DNA of 64,000 nt, taken from assembly GCA_041504365.1 (NCBI GenBank), contig CP167917.1:1054001-1118000 (forward strand), written 5' to 3'. Both the position numbers and the translations under genes were made by a program. Positions 10,447 through 20,514 of the stretch are shown piece by piece; within the stretch, counting starts at the first letter, position 1, and each line of letters starts with the position of its first letter. This DNA comes from Dryocola sp. LX212 (lineage in GTDB: Bacteria; Pseudomonadota; Gammaproteobacteria; Enterobacterales; Enterobacteriaceae). The notes beneath the pieces were generated by a model that made no database searches, was not told where the DNA came from, and saw nothing but the letters and a program-made list of their open reading frames with translations.

Positions 10447-11949
10447 ATGACCGGTTGCGTCAAGGGGTTTGCATTGAATCGGCGGAAAACACAGGTTTTG
10501 CCACGGCTTACTGTCATTATCCACCTGTGTGGATTTTTGGTGTTTTTGTACAGCCTCTCTATGCTGCCGCCGATGCTGGTGGCGCTGGTCAATAAAGAGC
10601 GCAGCATGTTTGCGTTTTTGACCACCTTTGTGGTGTTCGCCTCCCTTGGCGGTGCCAGCTGGGCGATGACCCGGTGCAGCAATATCCAGCTCAAAACTCG
10701 TGACGGATTCGTTATTATCGTTCTGTTCTGGCTGCTATTTTCCCTGATAAGCGCACTGCCTTTCTGGTTGAATGCTGATGTACATATGCCGTTTGCGGAC
10801 GCGCTGTTCGAAGGCGTGTCGGGTATAACTACGACCGGCGCTACGGTGCTTAATGACGTCAGCGATATTCCACGTTCCATGCTCTACTACCGGGCGCAGC
10901 TCAACTTCATTGGCGGTTTAGGCGTTATCGTTCTGGCGGTGGCCGTGCTGCCGCTGCTGGGCATTGGCGGCATGAAACTTTACCAGTCGGAAATGCCCGG
11001 GCCGTTCAAAGAAGAGCGTTTAACGCCGCGCCTGGCGGATACCTCAAAAAGCCTCTGGTTTACCTATCTGCTGCTTGGCCTGCTGTGTACCGTGAGCTTC
11101 CGCGCGGCGGGAATGCAGTGGTTTGATGCGCTTTGCCACGGGCTGTCGACGGTTTCTTTGGGCGGTTTTTCTACCCGCAACGAGAGCATTGGCTATTTCG
11201 ACAGCAACGCAATAGAGATGGTGGCTGGCATTTTCTCGCTGCTGTCGGCGGTAAATTTTACCCTCTATTTCGTTGCCCTGAGCAAGTGGAGCCTGAAGCC
11301 ATTTCGTAAGAATGCCGAGCTGAAATTCTTTTTGCTGGTTGTGGCGATTATTGCGCTGATCGCTTCACTTGAAGTCTACCGCGCGGGGATGTACAGCCTG
11401 TCTGATTCTTTCGTCCACGCATTCTTCCTTACCAGCTCGATGATTACGGATAATGGCCTTTCTACTGGGGATTACGCCCGCTGGCCGTCGCATACCATCG
11501 TGCTGCTGCTCAGCGCGAGCTTCTTCGGCGGCTGCGTAGGTTCCACGTGCGGGGGGATTAAGGCGCTGCGCGTGCTGATCCTCTTTAAGCAAAGCCGCCA
11601 TGAGCTGCACCAGCTGGCACATCCAAGAGCGCTGTACAGCATTAAAGTGGGCGGGGCGCTAATTAATGACCGCGTTGTGCGTTCAGTTGGCAGCTTCTTC
11701 TTCCTCTACGCCGCCTGTACATTTTTCTTTATCTGGGCGCTGAATCTGATGGGCTATGACCTGCTCACCTCTTATGCTTCCGTCGCGGCCTGTATTAACA
11801 ATATGGGGCTGGGTTTTGGCGAGACTGCGCAGGGTTTTGGCACGCTAAGCGACGGAGCGAAGTTTCTGCTTTGCTCGGCGATGCTGCTGGGGCGACTGGA
11901 AATCTATCCGGTGCTGATTTTGCTGTCACGGGTGTTCTGGCGGGCGTAA
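10447..11949 (+). CDS. trkG: Trk-type potassium uptake protein, closest to TrkG
   Basis: Potassium-translocating membrane subunit of a Trk system, expected to work with TrkA (cytoplasmic regulator, encoded elsewhere). The sequence agrees better with E. coli Rac-prophage TrkG than with TrkH: for example HLCGFLVFLYSLSMLPPM, LNFIGGLGVIVLAVAVLP and FKEERLTPRLADTSKSLW. The four filter-loop glycine motifs appear as GITTTGATV, STVSLGGFST, SMITDNGLST and INNMGLGFG. Ten or so hydrophobic segments are present. An ATG at 10447 gives 500 residues. A TTG at 10474, with AAGGGG seven bases upstream, would give 491 and fits TrkG (485) better. It ends the malZ-side gene row and faces tsaA. Confidence 0.9.
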   Translation: MTGCVKGFALNRRKTQVLPRLTVIIHLCGFLVFLYSLSMLPPMLVALVNKERSMFAFLTTFVVFASLGGASWAMTRCSNIQLKTRDGFVIIVLFWLLFSLISALPFWLNADVHMPFADALFEGVSGITTTGATVLNDVSDIPRSMLYYRAQLNFIGGLGVIVLAVAVLPLLGIGGMKLYQSEMPGPFKEERLTPRLADTSKSLWFTYLLLGLLCTVSFRAAGMQWFDALCHGLSTVSLGGFSTRNESIGYFDSNAIEMVAGIFSLLSAVNFTLYFVALSKWSLKPFRKNAELKFFLLVVAIIALIASLEVYRAGMYSLSDSFVHAFFLTSSMITDNGLSTGDYARWPSHTIVLLLSASFFGGCVGSTCGGIKALRVLILFKQSRHELHQLAHPRALYSIKVGGALINDRVVRSVGSFFFLYAACTFFFIWALNLMGYDLLTSYASVAACINNMGLGFGETAQGFGTLSDGAKFLLCSAMLLGRLEIYPVLILLSRVFWRA

Positions 11950-11952
11950 AAC

Positions 11953-11977
11953 AAAAAAGGCCGCTTTCGCGGCCTTT
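11953..11977. terminator. Shared terminator between trkG and tsaA
   Basis: AAAGGCCGC-TTTC-GCGGCCTTT forms a strong stem between two convergent genes. An A-run precedes it on the plus strand, giving a good T-run for tsaA on the minus strand. The plus-strand tail is weaker (TTTCG). Confidence 0.85.
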
Positions 11978-11996
11978 CGTACAAAAACGTTAACGA

Positions 11997-12599
11997 TTAC
12001 AGCTTAGCAACGTTTTCGCTCAGGTATTTAGCAACGCCGTCCGGAGACGCGTTCATCCCTTCTTTGCCTTTCTCCCACTGAGCCGGGCACACTTCGCCGT
12101 GCTCTTCGTGGAACTGCAGCGCGTCAACCATGCGCAGCATTTCGTCGATATTACGGCCCAGCGGCAGGTCGTTAACAACCTGGTGGCGCACGATACCGGC
12201 TTTGTCGATCAGGAAGGAGCCACGCAGTGCAACGCCCGCTTCCGGGTGTTCGATACCGTAAGCTTTCTGGATTTCACGCTTAACGTCAGCAACCATCGCG
12301 TATTTCACTTCACCGATGCCGCCGTTCTCAACAGGGGTTTTACGCCATGCGTTGTGAACGAATTCGGAGTCAAAAGAAACACCAACGACTTCTACGCCAC
12401 GCTTCTGGAACTCTTCGTAACGCTTGTCGAACGCGATCAGTTCAGACGGGCAGACGAAGGTGAAGTCCATTGGCCAGAAGAACACGACGGTTGGTTTACC
12501 GTTGGTGTGTGCTTTGAAGTTGAAGTTTTCAACGATTTCGCCACTGCCAAGTACGGCAGCTGCGGTAAAGTCAGGGGCTGGACGAGTAACCAGGACCAT
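11997..12599 (-). CDS. tsaA: TsaA, AhpC/Prx1-type 2-Cys peroxiredoxin
   Basis: Thiol peroxidase that reduces hydrogen peroxide and organic peroxides; the cytoplasmic partner reductase is not encoded here. The 200-residue protein has the peroxidatic cysteine C50 in DFTFVCPSE and the resolving cysteine C171 in GEVCPAQW, both typical of typical 2-Cys peroxiredoxins. GG-like and C-terminal elements that favour overoxidation are not obvious. A gene of this type called tsaA occupies the same malZ-acpH interval in Salmonella; E. coli K-12 lacks it there. It is transcribed alone, leftward, and an OxyR-like site lies about 100 bases upstream. Confidence 0.93.
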   Translation of the reverse strand: MVLVTRPAPDFTAAAVLGSGEIVENFNFKAHTNGKPTVVFFWPMDFTFVCPSELIAFDKRYEEFQKRGVEVVGVSFDSEFVHNAWRKTPVENGGIGEVKYAMVADVKREIQKAYGIEHPEAGVALRGSFLIDKAGIVRHQVVNDLPLGRNIDEMLRMVDALQFHEEHGEVCPAQWEKGKEGMNASPDGVAKYLSENVAKL

Positions 12600-12700
12600 A
12601 TGTACTCCTGTTAATTTTGTTAAAGTGAGTGTTAACGCAACGGGGGGGAGTATAGGGTTTGCGCTCCCTGCAACTCAAGCGCGCTGCGCCGATTAATCAG

Positions 12701-12715
12701 ATAGGATTTGCCTAT
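12701..12715. promoter_or_regulatory. OxyR-like half-operator upstream of tsaA
   Basis: ATAG-N7-CTAT matches the symmetric half of the known OxyR operator (ATAGnTnnnAnCTAT repeated with a seven-base gap). CGAT seven bases to the left could be a degenerate CTAT of a second half. The position, 102 bases upstream of a peroxiredoxin start, makes sense for peroxide induction. Confidence 0.5.
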
Positions 12716-12752
12716 CAAAAAGCGAAAATTCCCAAAGCAGCCATCCAAAATA

Positions 12753-12772
12753 GCCCTTTTTTGTAAAAGGGC
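12753..12772 (-). terminator. Terminator after acpH
   Basis: GCCCTTTT and AAAAGGGC form an eight-base-pair stem. Read leftward from acpH it is followed by TATTTTGG. It lies about 30 bases beyond the acpH stop codon. Confidence 0.6.
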
Positions 12773-12800
12773 AAGAAGTTAATTGCCATCGTGGGACGGC

Positions 12801-13382
12801 TTACAAACTTTTTTGTGCGGCCTGTTCCATCATACGCGGGTAGAACTGCCAGAAAAGTGCTTCCAGCGCTTCATAGTGGGCATCCAGGTCCTGCCAGGAG
12901 GCTCGCAAAGCATCCAGTCTTGGTCTACGCGACGCCATGCCGTTGAGAACGTTAGCGATAAACGCCATGTCGCTGTAGCGCTCCATCCAGCGCTCATCCC
13001 AGAGATAGTTATTAAGATTAATAAAGCGCGGTGGGGTGTCGGCCAGGTGCGGGACGATATGCGAGCGAGCGTGGGCGATAAAATCAACCAGCTCGGTGTC
13101 TGGGGTCAGCTTTGCCCAGTGGCGCGAGACGAAATGATCCCACATGACATCCAGGGTAATCGGCGCTACCCGACGGGTTTCAGGACGAAACCACGCTTTG
13201 GCGAGCGTCACTTCAGGAAGCCGGTCAGTCAGCACGTCAACCCGGCGATGCATATAAATGCCCGCCACTATGTCGGGTGAAAAGCTGTCATCGGGATTAC
13301 CGCGAACAAAATCTGCCAGCAGGTTGCCGAGCAGCGAACTTTCCGCAAGGCTGGCCAGATGTAGATGCGCGAGGAAATTCAT
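12801..13382 (-). CDS. acpH: Acyl carrier protein phosphodiesterase AcpH
   Basis: Removes the 4'-phosphopantetheine arm from acyl carrier protein, turning holo-ACP back into apo-ACP. The 193-residue protein begins [20 protein letters not shown] and carries the HxH/D pattern and the [10 protein letters not shown] segment typical of the family once called yajB, which is distantly related to HD-domain phosphohydrolases. Length equals that in E. coli. It is divergent from queA, separated by 104 bases that must hold both promoters. Physiological purpose of the activity is unclear in the literature I know. Confidence 0.93.
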   Translation of the reverse strand: MNFLAHLHLASLAESSLLGNLLADFVRGNPDDSFSPDIVAGIYMHRRVDVLTDRLPEVTLAKAWFRPETRRVAPITLDVMWDHFVSRHWAKLTPDTELVDFIAHARSHIVPHLADTPPRFINLNNYLWDERWMERYSDMAFIANVLNGMASRRPRLDALRASWQDLDAHYEALEALFWQFYPRMMEQAAQKSL

Positions 13383-13486
13383 AATTTTCTTTATCCGTAT
13401 TGAGCTTTATGGCGGCATACTGGTTGCCAGCAGTGCCCCCTGGCACTAGACTGTACCGCCACTTTTTAAGTCTGAGTTTTAAAGCC

Positions 13487-14557
13487 ATGCGTGTTGCCGA
13501 TTTCTCCTTCGAACTGCCAGAGTCCCTGATTGCCCACTATCCGCAGGCAAGCCGCAGCGCCTGCCGTTTGCTGTCGCTCGACGGGCCGACAGGGGAGTTA
13601 ACGCATGGCACTTTCACCGATCTGCTCGATAAGCTCAACCCCGGCGATCTGCTGGTCTTTAATAATACCCGCGTGATCCCCGCCCGTCTGTTTGGTCGTA
13701 AAGCCAGCGGCGGCAAGATTGAGGTGCTGGTCGAGCGCATGCTTGACGACAAGCGCATTCTCGCGCATATCCGCGCTTCTAAAGCCCCGAAGCCGGGCGC
13801 TGAACTGCTGCTGGGCGATGATGAAAGCGTACACGCCACCATGGTAGCGCGCCACGATGCCCTGTTCGAAGTGGAATTTAACGACGAGCGCAGCGTACTG
13901 GATATTCTGAACAGTATTGGCCATATGCCGCTGCCGCCGTATATCGATCGTCCTGATGAAGATGCGGATCGCGAGCTTTATCAGACCGTTTACAGTCAGA
14001 AACCGGGCGCGGTTGCTGCCCCAACAGCCGGTCTGCATTTCGATGAGCCTCTGCTGGAAGCGCTGCGTAATAAAGGCATCGAGCAGGCGTTTGTGACGCT
14101 GCACGTTGGTGCGGGCACGTTCCAGCCGGTGCGCGTGGACAGCATTGAAGACCACATCATGCATTCCGAATATGCGGAAGTGCCGCAGGAAGTTGTCGAT
14201 GCCGTGCTGGCCTGCAAAGTACGCGGTAATCGGGTGATCGCCGTGGGCACCACGTCCGTTCGTTCGCTGGAAAGCGCCGCGCAGGCCGCAAAAAACGATC
14301 TGATTGAGCCGTTCTTCGGTGATACTCAAATCTTTATCTACCCAGGCTACCAGTACAGCGTCATCGATGCCCTGGTGACCAACTTCCACCTGCCTGAATC
14401 CACGCTTATCATGCTGGTGTCCGCCTTTGCAGGCTATAAACACACCATGAATGCCTATCAGGCGGCTGTAAATTCCGAATATCGCTTTTTTAGTTACGGT
14501 GATGCGATGTATATCACGTACAATCCTCAGGCTATTAATGAGCGCCCAGCCGCTTAG
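13487..14557 (+). CDS. queA: S-adenosylmethionine:tRNA ribosyltransferase-isomerase QueA
   Basis: Transfers and rearranges the ribosyl part of S-adenosylmethionine onto preQ1 in tRNA to give epoxyqueuosine, the next step after Tgt. The ATG at 13487 gives [20 protein letters not shown] and 356 residues, as in E. coli. Conserved stretches include [44 protein letters not shown] and [19 protein letters not shown]. It heads the queA-tgt-yajC-secD-secF series. The upstream in-frame ATG at 13400 lies in the acpH promoter region and adds residues foreign to the family. Confidence 0.97.
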   Translation: MRVADFSFELPESLIAHYPQASRSACRLLSLDGPTGELTHGTFTDLLDKLNPGDLLVFNNTRVIPARLFGRKASGGKIEVLVERMLDDKRILAHIRASKAPKPGAELLLGDDESVHATMVARHDALFEVEFNDERSVLDILNSIGHMPLPPYIDRPDEDADRELYQTVYSQKPGAVAAPTAGLHFDEPLLEALRNKGIEQAFVTLHVGAGTFQPVRVDSIEDHIMHSEYAEVPQEVVDAVLACKVRGNRVIAVGTTSVRSLESAAQAAKNDLIEPFFGDTQIFIYPGYQYSVIDALVTNFHLPESTLIMLVSAFAGYKHTMNAYQAAVNSEYRFFSYGDAMYITYNPQAINERPAA

Positions 14558-14570
14558 CAAGAAATTCCGC

Positions 14571-14598
14571 GCCGTCCGGTCAACCGGGCGGCGTTTTT
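14571..14598 (+). terminator. Hairpin between queA and tgt
   Basis: GCCGTCCGG and CCGGGCGGC form a near-perfect stem around TCAA, followed by GTTTTTG. It could be a partial terminator that lowers read-through from queA into tgt and the sec genes. Confidence 0.65.
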
Positions 14599-14605
14599 GT
14601 CTTAA

Positions 14606-15766
<1,161 letters not shown>

Positions 15767-15788
15767 TTTTAATAATGAGGGAATTTTC

Positions 15789-16121
15789 ATGAGCTTTTTC
15801 ATTTCTGATGCGGTTGCTGCAACCGGTGCTCCAGCGCAGGGTAGCCCGTACTCTTTGATTCTGATGCTGGTGGTCTTTGGCCTGATCTTCTATTTCATGA
15901 TCCTGCGTCCACAGCAAAAGCGTACTAAAGAGCACAAGAAACTGATGGACTCCATCGCCAAAGGTGATGAAGTGCTGACGACCGGTGGTCTGGTTGGGCG
16001 CGTAGCGAAAGTAGCTGACACTGGCTATATTTCTATCGCACTGAATGACACCACTGAAGTTGTTATCAAGCGTGATTTCGTAGCTGCCGTTCTGCCGAAA
16101 GGCACCATGAAGGCGCTGTAA
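15789..16121 (+). CDS. yajC: Sec translocon accessory protein YajC
   Basis: Small inner-membrane protein that associates with SecDF and SecYEG. The 110 residues comprise a short periplasmic N terminus, one hydrophobic segment (about 20-40: [20 protein letters not shown]), the basic [15 protein letters not shown] linker and a cytoplasmic domain with [14 protein letters not shown]. All are hallmarks of the family. ATG is preceded by AATGAGGGAA. It lies 22 bases after tgt and 26 before secD, so it is in one operon with both. Confidence 0.97.
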   Translation: MSFFISDAVAATGAPAQGSPYSLILMLVVFGLIFYFMILRPQQKRTKEHKKLMDSIAKGDEVLTTGGLVGRVAKVADTGYISIALNDTTEVVIKRDFVAAVLPKGTMKAL

Positions 16122-16147
16122 TATTCGATGTCCCTAAGGGAACTACT

Positions 16148-17995
16148 GTGTTAAACCGCTATCCTTTATGGAAGTACATCATGCTGGTCGTCGTCATTGT
16201 CGTCGGCCTGCTATACGCACTTCCCAACCTATATGGTGAGGATCCGGCAGTACAGATCACTGGCGCGCGCGGCATCGCCGCCAGTGAGCAAACGCTGATC
16301 CAGGTCCAGAACACCTTAAAAGAAGAAAAAATCGCCCCTAAGTCTGTGGCTTTGGAAGAGGGGGCGATTCTTGCACGCTTCGACACCACCGATACGCAGC
16401 TGCGCGCCCGTGAAGCGCTGATGGGCGTATTGGGCGACAAATATGTCGTGGCGCTTAACCTTGCACCGGCGACCCCTCGCTGGCTAACCATGATCTCCGC
16501 AGAGCCGATGAAACTCGGTCTTGACCTGCGCGGCGGCGTGCACTTCCTGATGGAAGTCGACATGGATACCGCGTTAAGCAAGCTGCAGGAACAAACCACT
16601 GAAGGTCTGCGTAGCGACCTGCGTGAGAAAGGCATTGCCTACACCAACGTGCGTAAAGCTGATAACTATGGTGTCGACATTCTCTTTCGTGATAGCGCAG
16701 CTCGTGATGCGGCCGTCTCTTACTTAGGCCCACGTCACCGCGATCTGGTTATCACTAACCAGGGCAATAACTCGCTGCGCGCCGTGATGTCCGATGCTCG
16801 TCTGAGCGAAGCGCGTGAATACGCCGTTCAGCAGAACATCAATATTCTGCGTAACCGTGTAAACCAGCTGGGTGTAGCTGAACCGCTGGTTCAACGTCAG
16901 GGTGCCGATCGCATCGTCGTAGAGCTGCCGGGTATTCAGGATACAGCGCGTGCGAAAGAGATCCTTGGCGCTACCGCGACGCTGGAATTCCGTCTGGTTA
17001 ACACCAACGTAGACCAGTCTGCCGCCGCGTCTGGCCGCGTGCCGGGTGATTCGGAAGTGAAACAAACCCGTGAAGGTCAGCCGATTGTCATGTACAAGCG
17101 CGTGATCCTCACTGGTGACCACATCACCGACTCCACCTCAAGCACCGATGAGTACAATCAGGCTCAGGTTAATATCTCCCTGGACGGCGCTGGCGGTAAC
17201 ATCATGTCTAATTTCACCAAGGACAACATCGGCAAGCCGATGGCGACCCTTTTTGTGGAGTACAAAGACAGCGGTAAGAAAGATGCCACCGGTCGTGCGG
17301 TGCTGGTGAAACAGGAAGAAGTGATCAACGTGGCGAACATTCAGTCGCGTCTGGGCAACAGCTTCCGTATCACCGGGATAAGCAACGCGAATGAAGCTCG
17401 CCAGCTCTCTCTGCTGCTGCGTGCGGGTGCACTGATTGCGCCAATTCAGATTGTTGAAGAACGCACCATTGGCCCGACCCTGGGTATGGAAAATATCAAG
17501 CAGGGTCTGGAAGCGTGTCTGGCAGGCCTCGCGGTCTCCATCATCTTCATGCTTTTCTTCTACAAGAAGTTTGGCCTGATTGCGACCTCCGCGCTGCTGG
17601 TTAACCTCGTGCTGATTGTGGGCATCATGTCCCTGCTGCCGGGGGCGACGCTGACCATGCCGGGTATTGCGGGTATTGTCTTAACCCTTGCGGTAGCGGT
17701 CGATGCTAACGTACTGATAAACGAACGTATTAAGGAAGAGCTTAGTAACGGTCGGTCGGTACAGCAGGCCATCAACGAAGGTTATCAGGGCGCGTTCAGC
17801 TCCATCTTTGATGCCAACGTTACGACGCTAATCAAGGTCATCATCCTGTATGCCGTTGGCACCGGGGCAATTAAAGGCTTTGCGATCACGACCGGGATTG
17901 GTGTGGCGACGTCCATGTTTACCGCTATCGTCGGTACCCGTGCCATCGTAAACCTGTTGTACGGCGGCAAACGCATCAACAAGCTGTCTATCTGA
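16148..17995 (+). CDS. secD: Protein translocase subunit SecD
   Basis: RND-family membrane protein that uses the proton gradient with SecF to pull secreted proteins through the Sec channel. A GTG at 16148 gives [14 protein letters not shown] and 615 residues, as in E. coli. Segments in order are TM1 (about 8-27), the large periplasmic region with the P1 domain, and five C-terminal TM segments (about 450-610) including the conserved GVDAN-like [33 protein letters not shown] near residue 125 is the SecD signature. It is followed by secF after ten bases. Confidence 0.98.
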   Translation: MLNRYPLWKYIMLVVVIVVGLLYALPNLYGEDPAVQITGARGIAASEQTLIQVQNTLKEEKIAPKSVALEEGAILARFDTTDTQLRAREALMGVLGDKYVVALNLAPATPRWLTMISAEPMKLGLDLRGGVHFLMEVDMDTALSKLQEQTTEGLRSDLREKGIAYTNVRKADNYGVDILFRDSAARDAAVSYLGPRHRDLVITNQGNNSLRAVMSDARLSEAREYAVQQNINILRNRVNQLGVAEPLVQRQGADRIVVELPGIQDTARAKEILGATATLEFRLVNTNVDQSAAASGRVPGDSEVKQTREGQPIVMYKRVILTGDHITDSTSSTDEYNQAQVNISLDGAGGNIMSNFTKDNIGKPMATLFVEYKDSGKKDATGRAVLVKQEEVINVANIQSRLGNSFRITGISNANEARQLSLLLRAGALIAPIQIVEERTIGPTLGMENIKQGLEACLAGLAVSIIFMLFFYKKFGLIATSALLVNLVLIVGIMSLLPGATLTMPGIAGIVLTLAVAVDANVLINERIKEELSNGRSVQQAINEGYQGAFSSIFDANVTTLIKVIILYAVGTGAIKGFAITTGIGVATSMFTAIVGTRAIVNLLYGGKRINKLSI

Positions 17996-18005
17996 GGAGT
18001 GCGTT

Positions 18006-18977
18006 GTGGCACAGGAATATACTGTTGAACAATTAAACCACGGTCGTAGAGTCTATGACTTTATGCGCTGGGATTACTGGGCTTTCGGCATCTCCGGATT
18101 CCTGCTGATCATCTCCGTGGTGATTATCGGTGTGAAGGGCTTCAACTGGGGCCTGGATTTCACCGGTGGTACGGTCATCGAAATCTCGCTGGAAAAACCA
18201 GCGGATCTAGACCAGATGCGCGAAGCGCTGGAGAAAGCGGGCTTTGCTGAGCCGCTGGTCCAGAACTTCGGCAGCAGCCGTGACATCATGGTGCGCATGC
18301 CACCTGCACAAGGGGAAACCGGCGGGCAGGTGCTGGGCAGCAAGGTCGTTAGCGTGATCAATGCGGCAACCAGTCAGGATGCTGCGGTTAAGCGTATCGA
18401 GTTTGTGGGGCCAAGCGTGGGTGCCGATCTGGCGCAGAACGGTGCAATGGCACTGCTCGTTGCGCTGATCTCCATTCTGGTATACGTCGGGTTCCGCTTC
18501 GAGTGGCGTCTGGCAGCCGGTGTGGTTATCTCGCTGGCGCACGACGTGATCATCACCATGGGCGTGCTGTCGCTGTTCCACATCGAAGTCGACTTAACCA
18601 TCGTTGCTTCTTTGATGTCGGTTATCGGTTACTCGCTTAACGACAGCATCGTGGTATCTGACCGTATTCGTGAGAACTTCCGCAAGATCCGCCGCGGCAC
18701 GCCTTACGAAATCTTTAACGTGTCGTTGACCCAGACGCTGCACCGTACGTTGATTACATCCGGGACGACCTTAGTGGTGATCCTGATGCTGTATCTCTTC
18801 GGCGGCGCGATGCTGAAAGGCTTCTCCCTGACCATGCTTATCGGTGTGGCTATCGGTACGGCCTCTTCAATCTACGTGGCGTCCGCACTGGCGCTGAAGC
18901 TGGGCATGAAGCGTGAGCACATGCTGCAGCAGAAAGTCGAGAAAGAAGGCGCGGACCAGCCGTCCATTCTGCCTTAA
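18006..18977 (+). CDS. secF: Protein translocase subunit SecF
   Basis: Partner of SecD in proton-driven late steps of protein export. GTG start at 18006, preceded by GAGGAG, gives 323 residues. TM1 lies at about 20-40, followed by the periplasmic part beginning [17 protein letters not shown], then five TM segments (about 140-300) including [20 protein letters not shown], which holds the charged residues of the SecF family. It is the last gene of the queA operon; a strong terminator follows. Confidence 0.98.
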   Translation: MAQEYTVEQLNHGRRVYDFMRWDYWAFGISGFLLIISVVIIGVKGFNWGLDFTGGTVIEISLEKPADLDQMREALEKAGFAEPLVQNFGSSRDIMVRMPPAQGETGGQVLGSKVVSVINAATSQDAAVKRIEFVGPSVGADLAQNGAMALLVALISILVYVGFRFEWRLAAGVVISLAHDVIITMGVLSLFHIEVDLTIVASLMSVIGYSLNDSIVVSDRIRENFRKIRRGTPYEIFNVSLTQTLHRTLITSGTTLVVILMLYLFGGAMLKGFSLTMLIGVAIGTASSIYVASALALKLGMKREHMLQQKVEKEGADQPSILP

Positions 18978-18993
18978 GATTGTTAAGTCAGAT

Positions 18994-19026
18994 AAAAACC
19001 GCAGCCATTGTGCTGCGGTTTTTTTT
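18994..19026 (+). terminator. Intrinsic terminator after secF
   Basis: AAAACCGCAGC and GCTGCGGTTTT flank CATTGT and are followed by a run of eight T. This is a strong end to the queA-secF operon, 17 bases after the stop. Confidence 0.93.
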
Positions 19027-19085
19027 CGCCAGGTTAAAGCGTAGGGGGATGAGCGCGAGCGTTTTCCCCAGTTGGCGGTTGATGT

Positions 19086-19160
19086 GTCGGATGATGCTGC
19101 GCTTATCCGACCTACGACAGGTTTTTTTGTAGGGTGGATAAGCGTAAGCGCCATCCACCG
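19086..19160. repeat. REP-type pair between secF and tsx
   Basis: Two palindromic units: GTCGGATGATGCTGCGC..TTATCCGACC and GTAGGGTGGATAAGCG..CGCCATCCACC, separated by a short T-rich linker. They are the same two unit types seen downstream of phoR. In E. coli K-12 this interval also contains yajD, which is absent here. Confidence 0.85.
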
Positions 19161-19174
19161 TTTGTTGTCAGGCA

Positions 19175-19206
19175 TAAAAAAAGCCAGCTCAAATGAGCCG
19201 GCTTAT
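19175..19206 (-). terminator. Intrinsic terminator after tsx
   Basis: AAGCCGGCTCATTTGAGCTGGCTT, read on the minus strand, forms a stem with one mismatch and is followed by seven T. It lies about 15 bases past the tsx stop codon. Confidence 0.9.
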
Positions 19207-19220
19207 CACTTTTTAGCGGA

Positions 19221-20114
19221 TTAGAAGTTATAACCCACAACCAGGTAACCACCCCAGCCGGTAGAGCGCACGCTGAAATCACCGTTGCCGAAGTTCAGGC
19301 TTGCGTCATCGTTCCACTGTCCGCCGTTATGCCAGTAACGCGCGACAACGGAGTAGTGCCAGTGATCGTAGTTCAGGGCAAGGATGTGGCTGGACGCGAT
19401 GGAGTTGCTGGTACGCGCGTGATGCCCGTTGTTGTCAATGAAGTTGTCATCGCCGAGATCGGAACCCCAGTCGAAGTTGGTGAAGCCGATGTAGCTCAGG
19501 TTACCGCCCCACAGGGTAGTAATCGGCACGAAGTACTTCACTTTGAAGCGATAGCCGTCCCACTGGTTTTCGTTGGACGCGCCGTAGTTCTGCCACTGAT
19601 ATTTGGCATAGACGTTCAGGGACAGGCTCATCGGCAGACCGGTATCGATATCTGTGCCCAGACCCATGTACCAGGTGTTCTGCTTGCTGGCGTCATCGCC
19701 GTGAGCACCCATATCGTAGATATAGTTGTTGGCGATGTACCACTCTTTAAACGGGCCAAACGCCAGGCTGGTGCCGGTCAGTTTGTCGATAGAGAAGCGC
19801 GGTTCGATCTCCATGAACATGCGTGAACCGTCATCCCAGATACCTTTGTCGTTGCCGTTGCCCCAGCCAAAGGTTTTTGGAATATCGATGTAGCCGTAGA
19901 AGTCGAACCAGTCTTTCTTGGCAAAGGCTTCGTATTCCAGATACACGTCATTGGTCAGCTGTGGTCCGAAACGGGTGTGATAGCTGCCCACCACGTTAAC
20001 GCTCTGGTGCCACCAGTCAGACAGATATTCGCTGTTTTTCGTCTCTTGCGCACTTGCTGAGAAGGAGCTTGAAAGTGCCAGAACGGTGCCGGCCGCCAGA
20101 ATAATTTTTTTCAT
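19221..20114 (-). CDS. tsx: Nucleoside-specific outer membrane channel Tsx
   Basis: Outer-membrane beta-barrel that takes up nucleosides and deoxynucleosides and is known as a phage T6 and colicin K receptor in E. coli. The ATG at 20114 gives [22 protein letters not shown], a signal peptide, and 297 residues. Conserved parts include [40 protein letters not shown] and the C-terminal VVGYNF ending in phenylalanine, needed for outer-membrane assembly. A GTG four codons upstream (20126) is possible. The loop near residues 70-80 ([11 protein letters not shown]) differs from E. coli, as expected of surface loops under phage pressure. A CRP-like site lies upstream. Confidence 0.96.
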   Translation of the reverse strand: MKKIILAAGTVLALSSSFSASAQETKNSEYLSDWWHQSVNVVGSYHTRFGPQLTNDVYLEYEAFAKKDWFDFYGYIDIPKTFGWGNGNDKGIWDDGSRMFMEIEPRFSIDKLTGTSLAFGPFKEWYIANNYIYDMGAHGDDASKQNTWYMGLGTDIDTGLPMSLSLNVYAKYQWQNYGASNENQWDGYRFKVKYFVPITTLWGGNLSYIGFTNFDWGSDLGDDNFIDNNGHHARTSNSIASSHILALNYDHWHYSVVARYWHNGGQWNDDASLNFGNGDFSVRSTGWGGYLVVGYNF

Positions 20115-20429
20115 ATTATTTGCCACTGTTTTATATGTTCCCGTGAGAGGAGAGGTGACTCATTCACCCGAAGCCATCAACCATTCAGCTGGTTTTTAAT
20201 TGGCGCGCCTATTATAGAAATCCATGCTCACAAAAATATGTTTAATTTCACATTATCGTCATATACGTAATCGATTGCGTTCACGTTTGCACACATCAAA
20301 AACGGCGCGATTGTACCTGTCTCGGGAAATTAAGCTATTGGGCATCGTATTGTTACAATTAAATGTGATGAATATCACGTTGTGCGGCGGGGAAGGTGTA
20401 ACAGAGTATCTGGCGTTTTGACGTTTTCT
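20115..20429. other. tsx upstream region
   Basis: About 315 bases with no gene. It is AT-rich and holds the CRP-like site and presumably the CytR/DeoR-controlled promoters. One short open frame at 20224-20421 has no family resemblance and no good ribosome-binding site. Confidence 0.5.
20364..20379. promoter_or_regulatory. CRP-like site upstream of tsx
   Basis: TGTGA-TGAATA-TCACG differs in one base from the ideal CRP palindrome TGTGA-N6-TCACA. It is 250 bases upstream of tsx. In E. coli tsx is activated by cAMP-CRP and repressed by CytR and DeoR. The distance is longer than usual, so it may act with a nearer site. Confidence 0.55.
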
Positions 20430-20504
20430 GTTGGATGACGCTGCGCTTACCCACCCTACGAATTGAAGAGTGTCACCGGTCGGATAAGCGCAGCGTCATC
20501 CGGC
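20430..20504. repeat. REP-type pair between yajI and tsx
   Basis: GTTGGATGACGCTGCGCTTA..CCACC and GGTCGGATAAGCGCAGCGTCATCCGG form an inverted pair of REP-type units just beyond the yajI stop codon. Confidence 0.8.
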
Positions 20505-20514
20505 AAAATCTGCA

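Noticed and set aside
13598-14560. A 320-codon open frame opposite queA
   Set aside because: Antisense shadow of a conserved enzyme gene; no start signals and no recognisable domain.
20224-20421. Small open frame upstream of tsx
   Set aside because: It lies in a regulatory region, includes the CRP-like site and has no family resemblance.
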